From Polytrichum commune (lineage: Eukaryota > Streptophyta > Polytrichopsida > Polytrichales > Polytrichaceae): a DNA stretch of 64,000 nt. Where the stretch lies: positions 59,103,554 to 59,167,553 of the forward strand of contig OX485803.1 of NCBI GenBank assembly GCA_950295325.1, in the 5' to 3' direction. Positions within the stretch are counted from its first letter, which is position 1. Every line of letters begins with the position of its first letter. Made by a program: the position numbers and the translations under genes. Positions 49,660-58,638 of this stretch are shown in pieces. The notes under the pieces are model-generated. The model ran no database searches. It was not told the origin of the DNA and was given only the letters and a program-made list of their open reading frames with translations.

Positions 49660-50720
49660 CATGCATGAAATTGAAGTGCTTAGAGTTTTGATTGCTTCGA
49701 GGTTGTGGAGTGGACCTTGAGGGGTTGGCGCTTTGGAGCTTTAGAACTTTGGAGGTGTCCGGGGGCACATTTGGTTGTTGTAAGCATTTGCTTTTGCTTG
49801 AATGTATTATTGATGTAAGAGTATGTAACTCGAGTGTCTTGAGTGTTAAGAGGTTTATTTGAGAGGTTTGGAGGTGTTTAGACTTCAAAAGCATTTGACT
49901 TGAATGTTTTGAGCATTTAAGGGCTTATATGAGAGCATTGGAGGTGTTTAGACTCCAAGAACATTTAACTTGAGAGGCTTGAGTGTTAAGGAGTTTATTG
50001 AGAGCATCGAAGGTGTTTAGACTCCAAGAGCATCTCACTTGAAAGGCTTGAATATTGAGGAGTTTATGTGAGAGCATTGAAGGTGTTTAGACTCCAAGAG
50101 CATCTAACTTGAAAGGCTTGAATGTTGAGGAGTTTCTGTGAGAGCATTGAAAGTATTTACACTTCAAAAGCATATGACTTGATTTTCTTGAGTGGTTTAG
50201 GGTTTAATTATGAGGCTTGAGTGTTGTATGGCTTGTTTGAAACCATTCAAGGTGTTTTGACTTGAAGAAAATATTGTTTGAGCACCTTGAGTGTGGAAAG
50301 GCTTATGTGAGTGCATTGAATGTAATTTGAAATTAAGAGCATCCCACTTGAATGATTGGAGAGTGAAAAGGGCTCTTTTGGAAGAAAATGCATTCATTTG
50401 AATGAAGCAAGATCTAACTTGAGTGATTACAAAGTCCTAATACACATTTGAGAGTTAATGGACTTAATTAAGGTGTGAGAGATCTGAGTTGAGTGATTAA
50501 AGTGTCTTTGAGCACTCTGGAAAGGAAGTGGATTTATTTAAGGTGAAGAAGATGTAATTTGAGAAATTTGATAGTTCTAGGGCATATTTGAGAACAAAAG
50601 CTCTTATTTGTGGTGAACAAAATATAACTTATGTGGTTTGAGAGTCCAAAAGCTCATTTGACACCACAAGAGTATTTTTGAGTGCAAATGGATTTTATTT
50701 AAGTGGAGTGGATTGGAAAC
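49660..50720. repeat. Minisatellite with 70-bp period, degenerating outward
   Basis: 'aggtgtttagact' or a variant recurs at about 49872, 49942, 50011, 50081, 50151 and, more diverged, near 50250 and beyond. Units contain 'gagagcattg(g/a)agg', 'cactccaagagcat'-like and 'cttgaaaggcttga' segments. The best-conserved units are 49940-50160. The period is not a multiple of three, so the repeat is non-coding. Confidence 0.88.
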
Positions 50721-51141
50721 ACAAAGCTTGAAGGCAATAATGTCCACTCGGGGGGGGGGGGCAGTGTGTTAAAAAGTTAAGGATATAGGTGCGAACAACC
50801 ACTATTTTATAGGGGGGTATTACTTTCAATTTTTTTTCTTTTTCACATGCTATCATTATGTAAATTTCTACTTTGGGTTAATAGAAAAATGGCTTGTATT
50901 ACTTATAATTCCAAATTACCTATTATTCCATACCCTATTGTGAGGCCAAACCCCCCACCCTTAAGCGTCCGTAGTCCGAGTAGTGGGTTTGGGCTCACAT
51001 TCCTCCGCGGTATTGGATTTGGACTTTGATGAGTCCATAGTGCAAGGTTCACCCTTCAAGTGGTCTTGGATTTAACTGGAATTTCACTTTTAACAACTCA
51101 ATGTACGATTTCAATACGTATGTGGAGAATGCACAAGTTAA

Positions 51142-51354
51142 CTATGTTATTTTAACCTCCTTATGCTCGGGTGCTATTTTGTCTTTGTTTGCTTCTAACG
51201 TCCATCCGGTCGCTTTAGCTACACAAGCCCTTAAGGATATCCCTCTCCTAAATGGAGTCCGTGCCGTTGACTCTATACTACCACTTGAACTATCACTTGT
51301 GTATTCCGTATCGCTACTATAAGAGGTCTCACTTGGTGTCTCCATACCGTACAT
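51142..51354 (-). CDS. LTR-encoded small protein with SLRACVAKA core (e1, 70 aa)
   Basis: An ATG-started frame of 70 codons in the downstream part of solo LTR e1. The first half is Ser/Thr/Glu-rich, then comes the core 'RGISLRACVAKATGWTLE', then a Lys-rich tail and a stop. The core is shared with ORFs in LTR copies at 53615-53779 and 55387-55560. Against the latter, 11 codons of the core differ silently and only one changes an amino acid (T for A). This points to past selection on the peptide. I recognise no family. No signal peptide or membrane segment is evident; the protein is basic. The upstream part of the ancestral frame is the separate ORF at 51388-51465, so this copy is rearranged. 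Confidence 0.55.
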   Translation of the reverse strand: MYGMETPSETSYSSDTEYTSDSSSGSIESTARTPFRRGISLRACVAKATGWTLEANKDKIAPEHKEVKIT

Positions 51355-51387
51355 AAGCCTTTAAGTATTAAGAAATACTTATGTGAC

Positions 51388-51465
51388 TTATGTCAATCTC
51401 TCCCTCGCACCTTTGGTCTTTGCTTCCTTTGTCTTGCCATCGCGAGAGTGCTCCACATTCTCCAT
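51388..51465 (-). pseudogene. Broken N-terminal part of the LTR-encoded small protein (e1)
   Basis: A 25-codon frame beginning 'MENVEHSRDGKTKEAKTKGA' and ending at TAA. It matches the N-terminus of the intact versions (53615-53779 begins 'MKNVEDSCNGKKKEVKIK'; 55387-55560 begins 'MGTVEDPNKDKIKEVKIK'). In e1 the frame stops before the conserved core, which reappears in a new ATG frame just downstream. This suggests an insertion or rearrangement between the two halves at about 51355-51388. Confidence 0.5.
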
Positions 51466-51659
51466 TAATTTGTGCACGTGGTTTATTTTTAAAGAGAGGA
51501 TGCAAGTGTTAAAAAAACACTATTCTCTATAGTTAATCTCAAATACATTTACTTGTGAAAGCCACACATAACACTAACTAGCATAATGTAACTAACTACT
51601 TGTCTATGAGCTAATTAGGTAGGCTATCTACTAAGCTCCTTCATGAACCCATCTCTTTA

Positions 51660-51890
51660 CTTTCTAATTACATAAACCTAGCTCCTTCATAAACCCAGCT
51701 CCTTCATAAACCCAGCTTCTTAGCTTCTAACTAAACAAACCCAGCTCCTTCATAAACCCAGCTCCTTCATGAACCCAGCTCCTTAGCTTCTAACTAAACA
51801 AACCCAGGTCCTTCATAAACCCAGCTCTTTACTTTCTAACTAAACAAACCCAGCTCCTTCATAAACCCAGCTCCTTCATGAACCCACAAC
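51660..51890. repeat. 18-bp minisatellite inside LTR e1
   Basis: Repeats of 'aacccagctccttcataa' (variant '...catgaa'), interrupted by 'cttctaactaaacaa' segments. It lies in the same relative part of the LTR as different minisatellites in the other two copies. Confidence 0.85.
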
Positions 51891-52394
51891 TTTGTAGTTG
51901 TAATCCCCAACTACCTCACTAATTATTCAAGCCCTTAACTAATCTTCCTACCTAATTTCCCTAATTCTACTAACAACCCCTTTCTAATCACACAATTCTT
52001 CTCTAATCCTAAAATCCTAAAATCCTAGAGAGGAGAGGGGGAGAGAGAATTTCCTAACTTCACTAAGACTAACTAATCCACACAAGTATATTTTTGCACT
52101 CATCACAACATCAAGTGCTCAACTCTTAAACATGGAACTTGCAACCACGTGTATTCAAAACATGAACTTTAAGTACCACAAATTGGAATCATGAATTAAC
52201 TTTTAAATCCTTCACGTCAACACTAATTCTACCAAGAGGTCAAGCCCTCTTCAAGGCTAACAAGCCTTGGCTCTCAAACTAAAAACTAAGCACACACATG
52301 TGCTCCAATATGGCTTCCCACACCCACACTTATAACTCGTGGGGTGCCTTGGAGCACAAAGGAAAGAGAGGATGAGTGAGGGAAGAATGAGGGA

Positions 52395-52401
52395 TTATAT
52401 A
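52395..52401 (-). promoter_or_regulatory. TATA-like box of solo LTR e1
   Basis: On the minus strand the sequence is 'tactatataatccc', a canonical TATA box about 700 bp inside the LTR and about 0.9 kb upstream of the small ORFs. The other two copies have a weaker 'gctacttaagg' at the comparable place. Not experimentally supported. Confidence 0.45.
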
Positions 52402-53614
52402 GTAAGCTTGAGGGGGTGAGCACCCTCAAGGCTCACGATAAGCCCTTGAGATTTCCTCCTACTTAGTAGGCGCCAATCCTATCTTCTAAGCCTTCCTCCC
52501 TCAAATGATCAACAAGGATCCTAATTCGAACATTTAACTAGCCTTGGCTTTCTACCTACCACACTTTACCAAACTTGGGATGCTTCAACCCAAACTTAGC
52601 CTCCTTCGCTTTCCGCCGCCATAACTTTCTCCCCTTACTTTCCCAAATCGTCGCTCACCACTTAATTCAAACCACGATGCTTAACTCGTGATTTGATTGG
52701 TGCTTTGAGAATTTGCTTATCCTCCACCTTGCATTCTTCCTTGGGCCTTCCCCATTAAGTGGCCATGATGAGGTGGTCCACTTGTGCGCTCCATGTGATC
52801 CTCCATTCATCCCAATTCGAATGCACTTGCCTCTTGAGTCACTTTGGTTGTCTCCATCCATTTGTACTAGCCTACTCACTAACTACTCAATCCAAGTTCT
52901 CCTTACCTATCCTCATTCACTCAAATCCTTCCGAAGGTAAAAACACAATAACAACTCACATCCTAGCCTCTTACAACATGGTACTTCTAAGACTAACATT
53001 TCACTCTTTTTATATTTTTGTGAAGTAACATGCTACTTCAAAGTGCATCAACTAACGTTTCAAGGGTCTAAGACTAAATGTGGGCACCCTTTTGGGCTCA
53101 CACCTATAGTACTTTAAAGATGTCCAGTGTCATTTTTGATACCCTATATTACTCTTAAGTCCATTTATAATTTTTAGCCCCCATGTTTTTAAAATACCCT
53201 ATCATTTGTTCGCACGTATATTGCTACTCCAGGGAGTGCTATCATATGAGCAGTGAGCAATGAGCTCGGCAATGAGCGGTGAGCGATGAGCAATAACTTG
53301 TGAACGGTAGGTGAGGAAAGATTTTTGGAAATACACGCACTAGTACCCTATATCCGTGGTATTTTGGCATAAATAATAATATTTTTTTCTATAATAAAAT
53401 TAATGGATAGTCAAAAAATGTAATTATCCTCATGAATACCTAACTCTACTTTTAAATTCAACAACTGCAAGCTTGGCATGAGGGTGTGAGGCCAAACCCA
53501 CCACCCTTAAGCGTCTTAGTCCAGGTGATGGCTTTGAGAATCACATGTATCTCCTACAACCTTGAACCATGTGCAAAGTAATTTTCATGTTCAAAGGAAC
53601 ACATATTGTTTCAC

Positions 53615-53779
53615 TCATTGTGCTTTATTAATGTTAGCCTCTTGGCTTGTGGTAGAGTTGGCTTTCTCAAGAGTCCAACCTGCGGCTTTAGCCACACATG
53701 CCCTTAAGGACATTCCCCTCACTCTTTTAATCTTCACTTCCTTTTTCTTGCCATTGCAAGAATCCTCCACATTCTTCAT
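53615..53779 (-). CDS. LTR-encoded small protein with SLRACVAKA core (e3, 54 aa)
   Basis: An ATG-started frame of 54 codons in LTR e3. It begins 'MKNVEDSCNGKKKEVKIK', continues with the core 'RGMSLRACVAKAAGWTLE', then 'KANSTTSQEANINKAQ' and a TGA stop. It aligns almost end to end with the e2 version (55387-55560). In the core, seven codons differ silently and one changes I to M. It is lysine-rich at the start and Ser/Thr/Asn-rich at the end, with one cysteine and one tryptophan both conserved. Likely role unknown. It could be a regulatory peptide of the parent retrotransposon or a captured host exon. Confidence 0.6.
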   Translation of the reverse strand: MKNVEDSCNGKKKEVKIKRVRGMSLRACVAKAAGWTLEKANSTTSQEANINKAQ

Positions 53780-54090
53780 TAATAATGCAAGTGAGTTATT
53801 TTGACCAAGAGGTGCAAGTGTTGAAAAACACTTTTCTCAATGGTTAAACACACTCATACAAACCCACACGTGGCACCAACTAGCCTAATGAGTCTAACTA
53901 CTTAGCCACCACTAAAATGGCCTAATGTGATTTAGTTTTTAATGTGTTGACACCCACTAATTGGGCTTAGCCTTGCTAACCCCTAGACATCCTAATTGTG
54001 GTTTGCCACTAATCAGCTCTTGGTGCAGTCTGCCGCCAATTAGTTTTCGGTGCTGGCTAATGACCAGCAGTCTCGGTGCTGTCCCTCCTC

Positions 54091-54282
54091 CAGCAGCTTA
54101 GCTGCATCTGTAGCCTGGGTCGAACTAGCTGAGCCGGTATCAACAGCTTAGCTGCATCTGTAGCCTGGGTCGAACCAGCTGAGCCGGTATCAGCAGTTTA
54201 GCCGCATCTGTAGCCTGGGTCGAACCAGCTGAGCCGGTATCAGCAGTTTAGCCACATCTGTAGCCTGGGTCGAACCAGCTGA
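54091..54282. repeat. 50-bp minisatellite in LTR e3
   Basis: Units begin at 54091, 54141, 54191 and 54241, each 'cagcttagctgcatctgtag' followed by 'cctgggtcgaaccagctgag'. A fifth unit continues at 55691 on the far side of the nested e2 insertion, confirming that e2 interrupted the array. Confidence 0.92.
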
Positions 54283-54648
54283 GCATGTGTGAGCCCAAAA
54301 TGGTGCCCACATGTGGTGATTAACTCTTCGAAACCAATTTTAGTTTGACTTTGATGTGTTATGATTATTCACAAAACATAAAAAGAGTGAAGTGTGGTGT
54401 GGATTTAAGTTTAGGCATTAGAATGTGTTGTGTAGTTATTTCAAGGTTTGATTTCAATAAGAGGATGCCTTGATTATGTGAGTAAAGGGTAAGGTGAGGC
54501 AAGGTGAGCTCCGCGGGTTAAATGCCCACTTTTGGATCCACCTTGGTAGTTTAGGAAGAAGGAAGTTTGGTGGAAGGGGATTAGTCCCTACTTTGAAGGT
54601 GAAGGTTAAGGGATTGTGATTGGAGGTGCTAATCCTCCCACCCTATCC

Positions 54649-54691
54649 TCACCTCTCTCTCCCTCTCTCCCTCTCTCCCTCTCTCCCTCTT
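54649..54691. repeat. (CTCTCTCC)n low-complexity tract
   Basis: Pyrimidine-only tract in LTR e2. Copy e3 has a purine-strand (GA)n equivalent at about 55973-55984. Confidence 0.9.
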
Positions 54692-55004
54692 TGCTACTTA
54701 AGGTGTTCTTTCTCTCATTTGCGACTCTCTCCATCAAGCGCTCTCAAGGGGAGCAAGCTCTTAAGAGCTTGAGCACGTGTGGGTGACATTAGTTTTTAGT
54801 AGAGTTGATTAGTTAAGCTCTCTCTCAAGGCCCAAAGTGAGGGAGCTCTTGAGTTTAAGGTTGCATGTAGTGATTAGGTGTTAGTTAATTAAAGTAGTGT
54901 GTTAGATTAGCGCATGATTTAGCATCAAAAGAAAGAAAAGAAAAGAAGAGTTAGGACCTTGATGATGGATGGGAGAGGTTGTATGAAGGGTAGCCAAGAC
55001 TAAA

Positions 55005-55137
55005 GTAGAAGCTGACTGCTGGAGGATTCGGCTGGCCTAAGGCCTAACCAGCTTAGTTGCTGGGTTAAGGTAGAAGATGACTGCTGGAGGATTCGGTTGG
55101 GTCCTAGGCCTAACCAGCTTAGTTGCGAGAAGATAAT
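55005..55137. repeat. Two-unit 65-bp repeat in LTR e2
   Basis: 'gtagaag(c/a)tgactgctgg' and 'ggcctaaccagcttagttgc' occur twice. It occupies the same region of the LTR as the unrelated minisatellites of e1 and e3, and shares only a 'cagctta' core with the e3 unit. Confidence 0.85.
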
Positions 55138-55386
55138 TTGGCTTGGGCCTAAGTTATTTAATTAGCTCTAATTAGTTAAACTACTAGGGGGGTCGTAGTT
55201 AGGATAATCCTTCTAGGATTGATAGACCATAATAGATTATTGCATGCCATCTTGGTTTTGGGTAGAGTTGGATCTACTAGGAAGGTAGAAGTGTGTGGGA
55301 CTTTCAAATGTGTGGATGGTTACCCATTGAAGCAAGTGTTTTTAAACACTCGTACCTTTGGTTGGAATATAATACGTGCACAATCA

Positions 55387-55560
55387 ATGGGAACTGTGGA
55401 GGATCCTAACAAGGACAAGATAAAGGAAGTAAAAATCAAGAAGTCTAGAGGGATCTCTTTAAGGGCATGCGTGGCCAAAGCCGCGGGTTGGACCCTTGAG
55501 AAATCGAATTCTACTACGAGCAACGATGCTCACAATAATAAAGCAAAGGAGTTAAGATGA
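55387..55560 (+). CDS. LTR-encoded small protein with SLRACVAKA core (e2, 57 aa)
   Basis: An ATG-started frame of 57 codons: 'MGTVEDPNKDKIKEVKIK', core 'RGISLRACVAKAAGWTLE', tail 'KSNSTTSNDAHNNKAKELR', stop TGA. The frame is open further upstream to about 55219, but the shared start with the e3 copy supports this ATG. It lies in the downstream third of the LTR, some 120 bp before its 3' end. All three LTR copies keep this frame although their intervening DNA has diverged. No known domain. Calling it a functional gene is inference; its conservation is what the sequence shows. Confidence 0.6.
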   Translation: MGTVEDPNKDKIKEVKIKKSRGISLRACVAKAAGWTLEKSNSTTSNDAHNNKAKELR

Positions 55561-56534
55561 AGTTAGTGCCTTGAACATGAGAGCCATATAGCAATTCATG
55601 TTATGGTATTAGGAATTGAAAGTGAGTCTCAAAGCCATCACCCGGACTAGGACGCCTAAGGGTGGTGGATTTGGCCTCACAGCATGGTAACAACAGCTTA
55701 GCTGCATCTGTAGCCTGGGTCGAACAATTGAACTTGGTAACTCTGCCCCTAAACTGCCCTTAAACACAGCCACCTCATCCACTAATCAAATGTTCTCCAA
55801 TTTCTTCTTCTTCTTTTTTCTTTTCTCCTTAACTAATGAACTAATCTACCACACTAACTTCACTAACAACTACCTAATCCTCCTAGGCAATCTCAAGCTC
55901 TAAGAGCTCACTCACTTGGGAGGCATTGAGAGAGAGAAAAAAAATGAGAGAGGGAAGCCTTAAGTAGCAAAGAGAGAGAGAGAGGTCATGAGGTAAGGAT
56001 AGGGTGAGAGGATTAGCACCTCCAATCACAACCCCTTAATCCTTTCCTCCTAAGTAGGGATTCATCCCATCCACAAAGCTCTTACATTCCTAAATCAACA
56101 AGGTGGATCCTAATGTAGGCATTTAACCCGCGGAGCTCACCTTGCCTCACCTTACTCCATACTCACCTAGTCAAGGCATCACTTATTGAACTTAAACCTT
56201 GAAACAATCACACAACACCACCTAATGTCTAAACTTAAATCCACACTTCACACTTCACTCTTTTTATATTTTTGTGAACAATCATAACACTTCAAAGTCT
56301 AACTAAAATTGGTTTCAAAGAGTTAATCACCACATGTGGGCACCATTTTGGGCTCACATAATTGGCGATCTAAGCAACATTTTCTGCATATATTGGCAAA
56401 ACCCATATTCGGAGATGAAGTCATGTTTTTCTTTTTTCTGCAAATTGACATTATAAGTGTTAGACTTCTAGTGCACACATATCAGACATTGGAGGGCCAA
56501 ATTAACAAACAATATGGAAAAATTGAAAACTTAC

Positions 56535-57579
56535 GTACTCAATTGATTTTTTCTCGCAACCTTCTTAACAAGCTCTTCATCGGAATTGATGGAGGCATTA
56601 TATGGCATAAATCCACCTACAGTAGCAGTTGGTGGTGGATCACTTAATGGGGATAGAATGGCATCAAACAATGCAAAATCTTCCTCATATGCCACTAGAT
56701 GGCGGCCACTATTTCTGCAAGCATGAATAGATGCACCTGCCAATGAAATGTTGAAATGTCAGTTAATTTGCATAAGCCACTGACAACACTACAATGATTT
56801 CATTAAAACACATTGGGAGATGATATAATAGGTCCTTTGAGTAAGAGATAAACCAACCTGTAGATGCATAAGCATCGATTACAACCGATGCGGGAGTTGT
56901 TAAAGCCTCTTTTAAGATTTGCATTGATTCCGAGTCTTTCTCCCTACCACCTCTCCATGGCACTTTTCCGTTCATGAGTTGAATGCTTGCCGATGTGAGA
57001 TTGAAGAACACATCCAAGGCCTCCACATCCACCTCAGTATTTGCGTTCTTTTTTTGAAAAACAAACTCCGACTTGGGAGTAGAACGAAGAAACAACATGA
57101 TGCGGAAACAACGAGTCTATAAACCACGAGAAAATCTTCAACGGGGAAATCAATTACAAAATTGATGAGAACATTGCAATACAATGAAAAAGTAGAATTC
57201 AAAGTAATAAATAATAGAGTTTAATGTATACCGTCAATAATGTGACAAGTGGATAACACAAAGGCAACTCGTTGAAGCCCCACCAATCTTTTCGCAATAT
57301 AAAATCATAGGAGGCTGCGAATGTCCTTACATCCTCTCTGACATCTTTCTTCTTAGGAACAAACAAAAGCAAGGGGCCATCATCGGTAAGATGTGCACAT
57401 GCAAATTCAAATAGAGCCTCAATGTTCTTTCTCTTGTGGTCGTTCCAAGCTGGGATTATATGTGGAGGAGATGAAACGTTAGGTACAGGCAAACCTTCTG
57501 GCAAATATGCAATAATAAGGTCAAAACCTCCAAAACTACAATCCTCTGAAGAAACCCTCCTATTGCGTCCGGAACCCAC
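56535..57579 (-). other. Methyltransferase-like exons (motif IV then motif I)
   Basis: Three exons (57579-57232, 57116-56858, 56736-56535). The first contains 'FGGFDLIIAYLPEG', at the place where amino-methyltransferases carry D/N-P-P-Y/W (here Y-L-P). It then has 'LFEFACAHLTDDGPLLLFVP' and 'DWWGFNELPL'. The second carries 'LMNGKVPWRGG' and ends 'ASVVIDAYASTG'; the third continues 'ASIHACRNSGRHLVAYEED'. The D-x-F-x-G-T-G SAM-binding loop is present as D-A-Y-A-S-T-G. Loss of the first glycine and of the D-P-P acids would be expected to abolish catalysis. The IV-before-I order is that of beta-class enzymes. Confidence 0.6.
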
Positions 57580-57648
57580 CTACAAAAAAAAAAACCAAAA
57601 AAAAATATTACACTCAAGTCCAAAACATGTTGCAACATCAACACCATA

Positions 57649-57981
57649 CACTAGTAGAAAACATGGTAAAAAAGAACCGCAGTCGTTTGTCCATTGCGGT
57701 TCATTTGACCACCCTGATCTGCAGTCACTAAACGACTGCAGATTTTTTTTTTTGGTTTACCAACTAAAGTTTTAGGAATTTGGGGGCTTTTAATATATCG
57801 CTGGAAAGGTCTTGAAAATACCTTTCTAACGGTGTATTACATGCCCCCAAAATTTTAAAATTGTAGTCGTAAAACAAAAAAGAAAAATCTGCAGTCGTTT
57901 AGTAACTGCAGATCAGGGTGGTCAAAAGAACCGCAATGGAAAAACGAATGCGGTTCTTTTTTACCATGTTTTCTACTAGTG
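57649..57981. mobile_element. CACTA MITE, 333 bp, ATA target duplication
   Basis: Starts 'cactagtagaaaacatgg' and ends with its complement 'ccatgttttctactagtg'. The inverted arms run about 110 bp with only a few mismatches. ATA flanks both ends (57646-57648 and 57982-57984), the 3-bp duplication of CACTA/EnSpm elements. Within each arm the 'gcagtcgttta' and 'ctgcagat' motifs repeat as subterminal sites. It lies in an intron between exons 58638-58026 and 57579-57232, has no ORF, and looks young. Confidence 0.95.
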
Positions 57982-58025
57982 ATATATCATAAAATAAAAA
58001 TAAGTTCAATGTTGAATATACTGAC

Positions 58026-58638
58026 CTTAGTCACAAATTCAAATGTTTTCAACATTAACGGATGCTCATGACCACCATTCTCCATCAATGTTTGAATTAA
58101 AATCTTCTCCAACATCACTGAACAAATTGCCCCAGAAGGTGAAGCACCACTGACAATGGTTTTTGACACCTGTTGAAATCGTAATGATCTTGAAATGGGA
58201 GAAAACTTAGGTCCATCATTATCTTGAGTGTTAGATGTAGGTGTTGAAGGACTAGGATTGTGTGCCATAACACCGGTTTGAGATGAAGGTGTTGGATTAA
58301 CCTCATCTACCTTTGAGCCACGCTTATGTTTAGCTTTTCCCTCCGGTTTGATTACTTTCACCACACACACATCCTCGTTGTTCATCATATTAATATTATC
58401 AGGAGGCAAGTCTATTGGACATGACTGTTTCCTGAGCTCCTCCTCCTCAGTTGGACAAAACGTAAGAGGACACTTCATAAACCATGGACAAGACTGCAAA
58501 GTGGCATAATTCCAAACTCTTATCTGGGTTGCTGTAAAAATGCAAAGGTCACTAGATTTGTCAGCCCATGAAGAGAAACAACTTGGAATGGAGCCAAGGG
58601 AGATGGCGTTTGAAGCCAATAGCTCGTTTTTTATGTAC
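58026..58638 (-). other. Linker exon of the disrupted gene, 204 codons open
   Basis: A fully open exon. It has a Trp/Cys-containing first part ('FSSWADKSSDLCIF', 'VWNYATLQSCPWF'), a Glu-rich spot, a Lys-rich patch ('KPEGKAKHKRGSK'), a Ser/Pro/Thr-rich low-complexity linker and a helical end before donor 'gtcagta'. I recognise no domain. Its intact frame across more than 600 bp argues that the gene lost function recently, if at all. Confidence 0.5.

Larger units (their letters stand above)
50939..53102 (-). mobile_element. Solo LTR, copy e1 (2164 bp), CCTAT target duplication
   Basis: The termini are 'tgtgaggccaaa' and 'tttgggctcaca', giving the TG...CA ends of an LTR with 12-bp imperfect inverted termini. 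The 5-mer CCTAT flanks both sides (50934-50938 and 53103-53107). No gag-pol sequence or second LTR is attached, so it is a solo LTR left by recombination. Orientation (minus) follows a TATA-like box at 52395-52401 and downstream ORFs. It includes an 18-bp minisatellite and two short ORFs described separately. Confidence 0.85.
50781..53225. mobile_element. DNA element with inverted ends, split by LTR insertion
   Basis: The left segment 'gatataggtgcgaacaac' near 50782 and the right segment 'tttgttcgcacgtatatt' near 53206-53223 are inverted relatives, as are the adjoining 'ataggggggtatt' and 'aataccctat'. The LTR copy at 50939-53102 lies between them with its own target duplication, so it inserted into this older element of about 280 bp. 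Outer limits are approximate. Confidence 0.5.
54288..55681 (+). mobile_element. Solo LTR, copy e2 (1394 bp), GCATG target duplication
   Basis: Begins 'tgtgagcccaaaatgg' and ends 'ggatttggcctcaca'. The 5-mer GCATG flanks both sides (54283-54287 and 55682-55686). It is inserted inside copy e3 in opposite orientation. It contains a pyrimidine-rich (CTCTCTCC)n stretch at about 54649-54691 followed by 'gctacttaagg', a two-unit 65-bp repeat at 55005-55137, and the small ORF at 55387-55560. No internal retrotransposon genes. Confidence 0.88.
53485..56358 (-). mobile_element. LTR copy e3, interrupted by copy e2
   Basis: The left end 'tgtgaggccaaa' is at 53485 and the right end 'tttgggctcaca' ends at 56358. 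Removing the nested e2 LTR and one GCATG gives a continuous copy of about 1.47 kb, in which the 50-bp minisatellite runs smoothly across the junction. Flanking 5-mers (GAGGG and TAATT) do not match, so this copy either recombined with another or lost its duplication. Its right portion mirrors e2, forming a large inverted arrangement (54.3-56.4 kb). Confidence 0.8.

Noticed and set aside
50939-56358. A full-length LTR retrotransposon with LTRs e1 and e3 as its two ends
   Set aside because: Only 382 bp separate e1 and e3, no gag-pol motifs lie between them, and e1 has its own matching target duplication on both sides.
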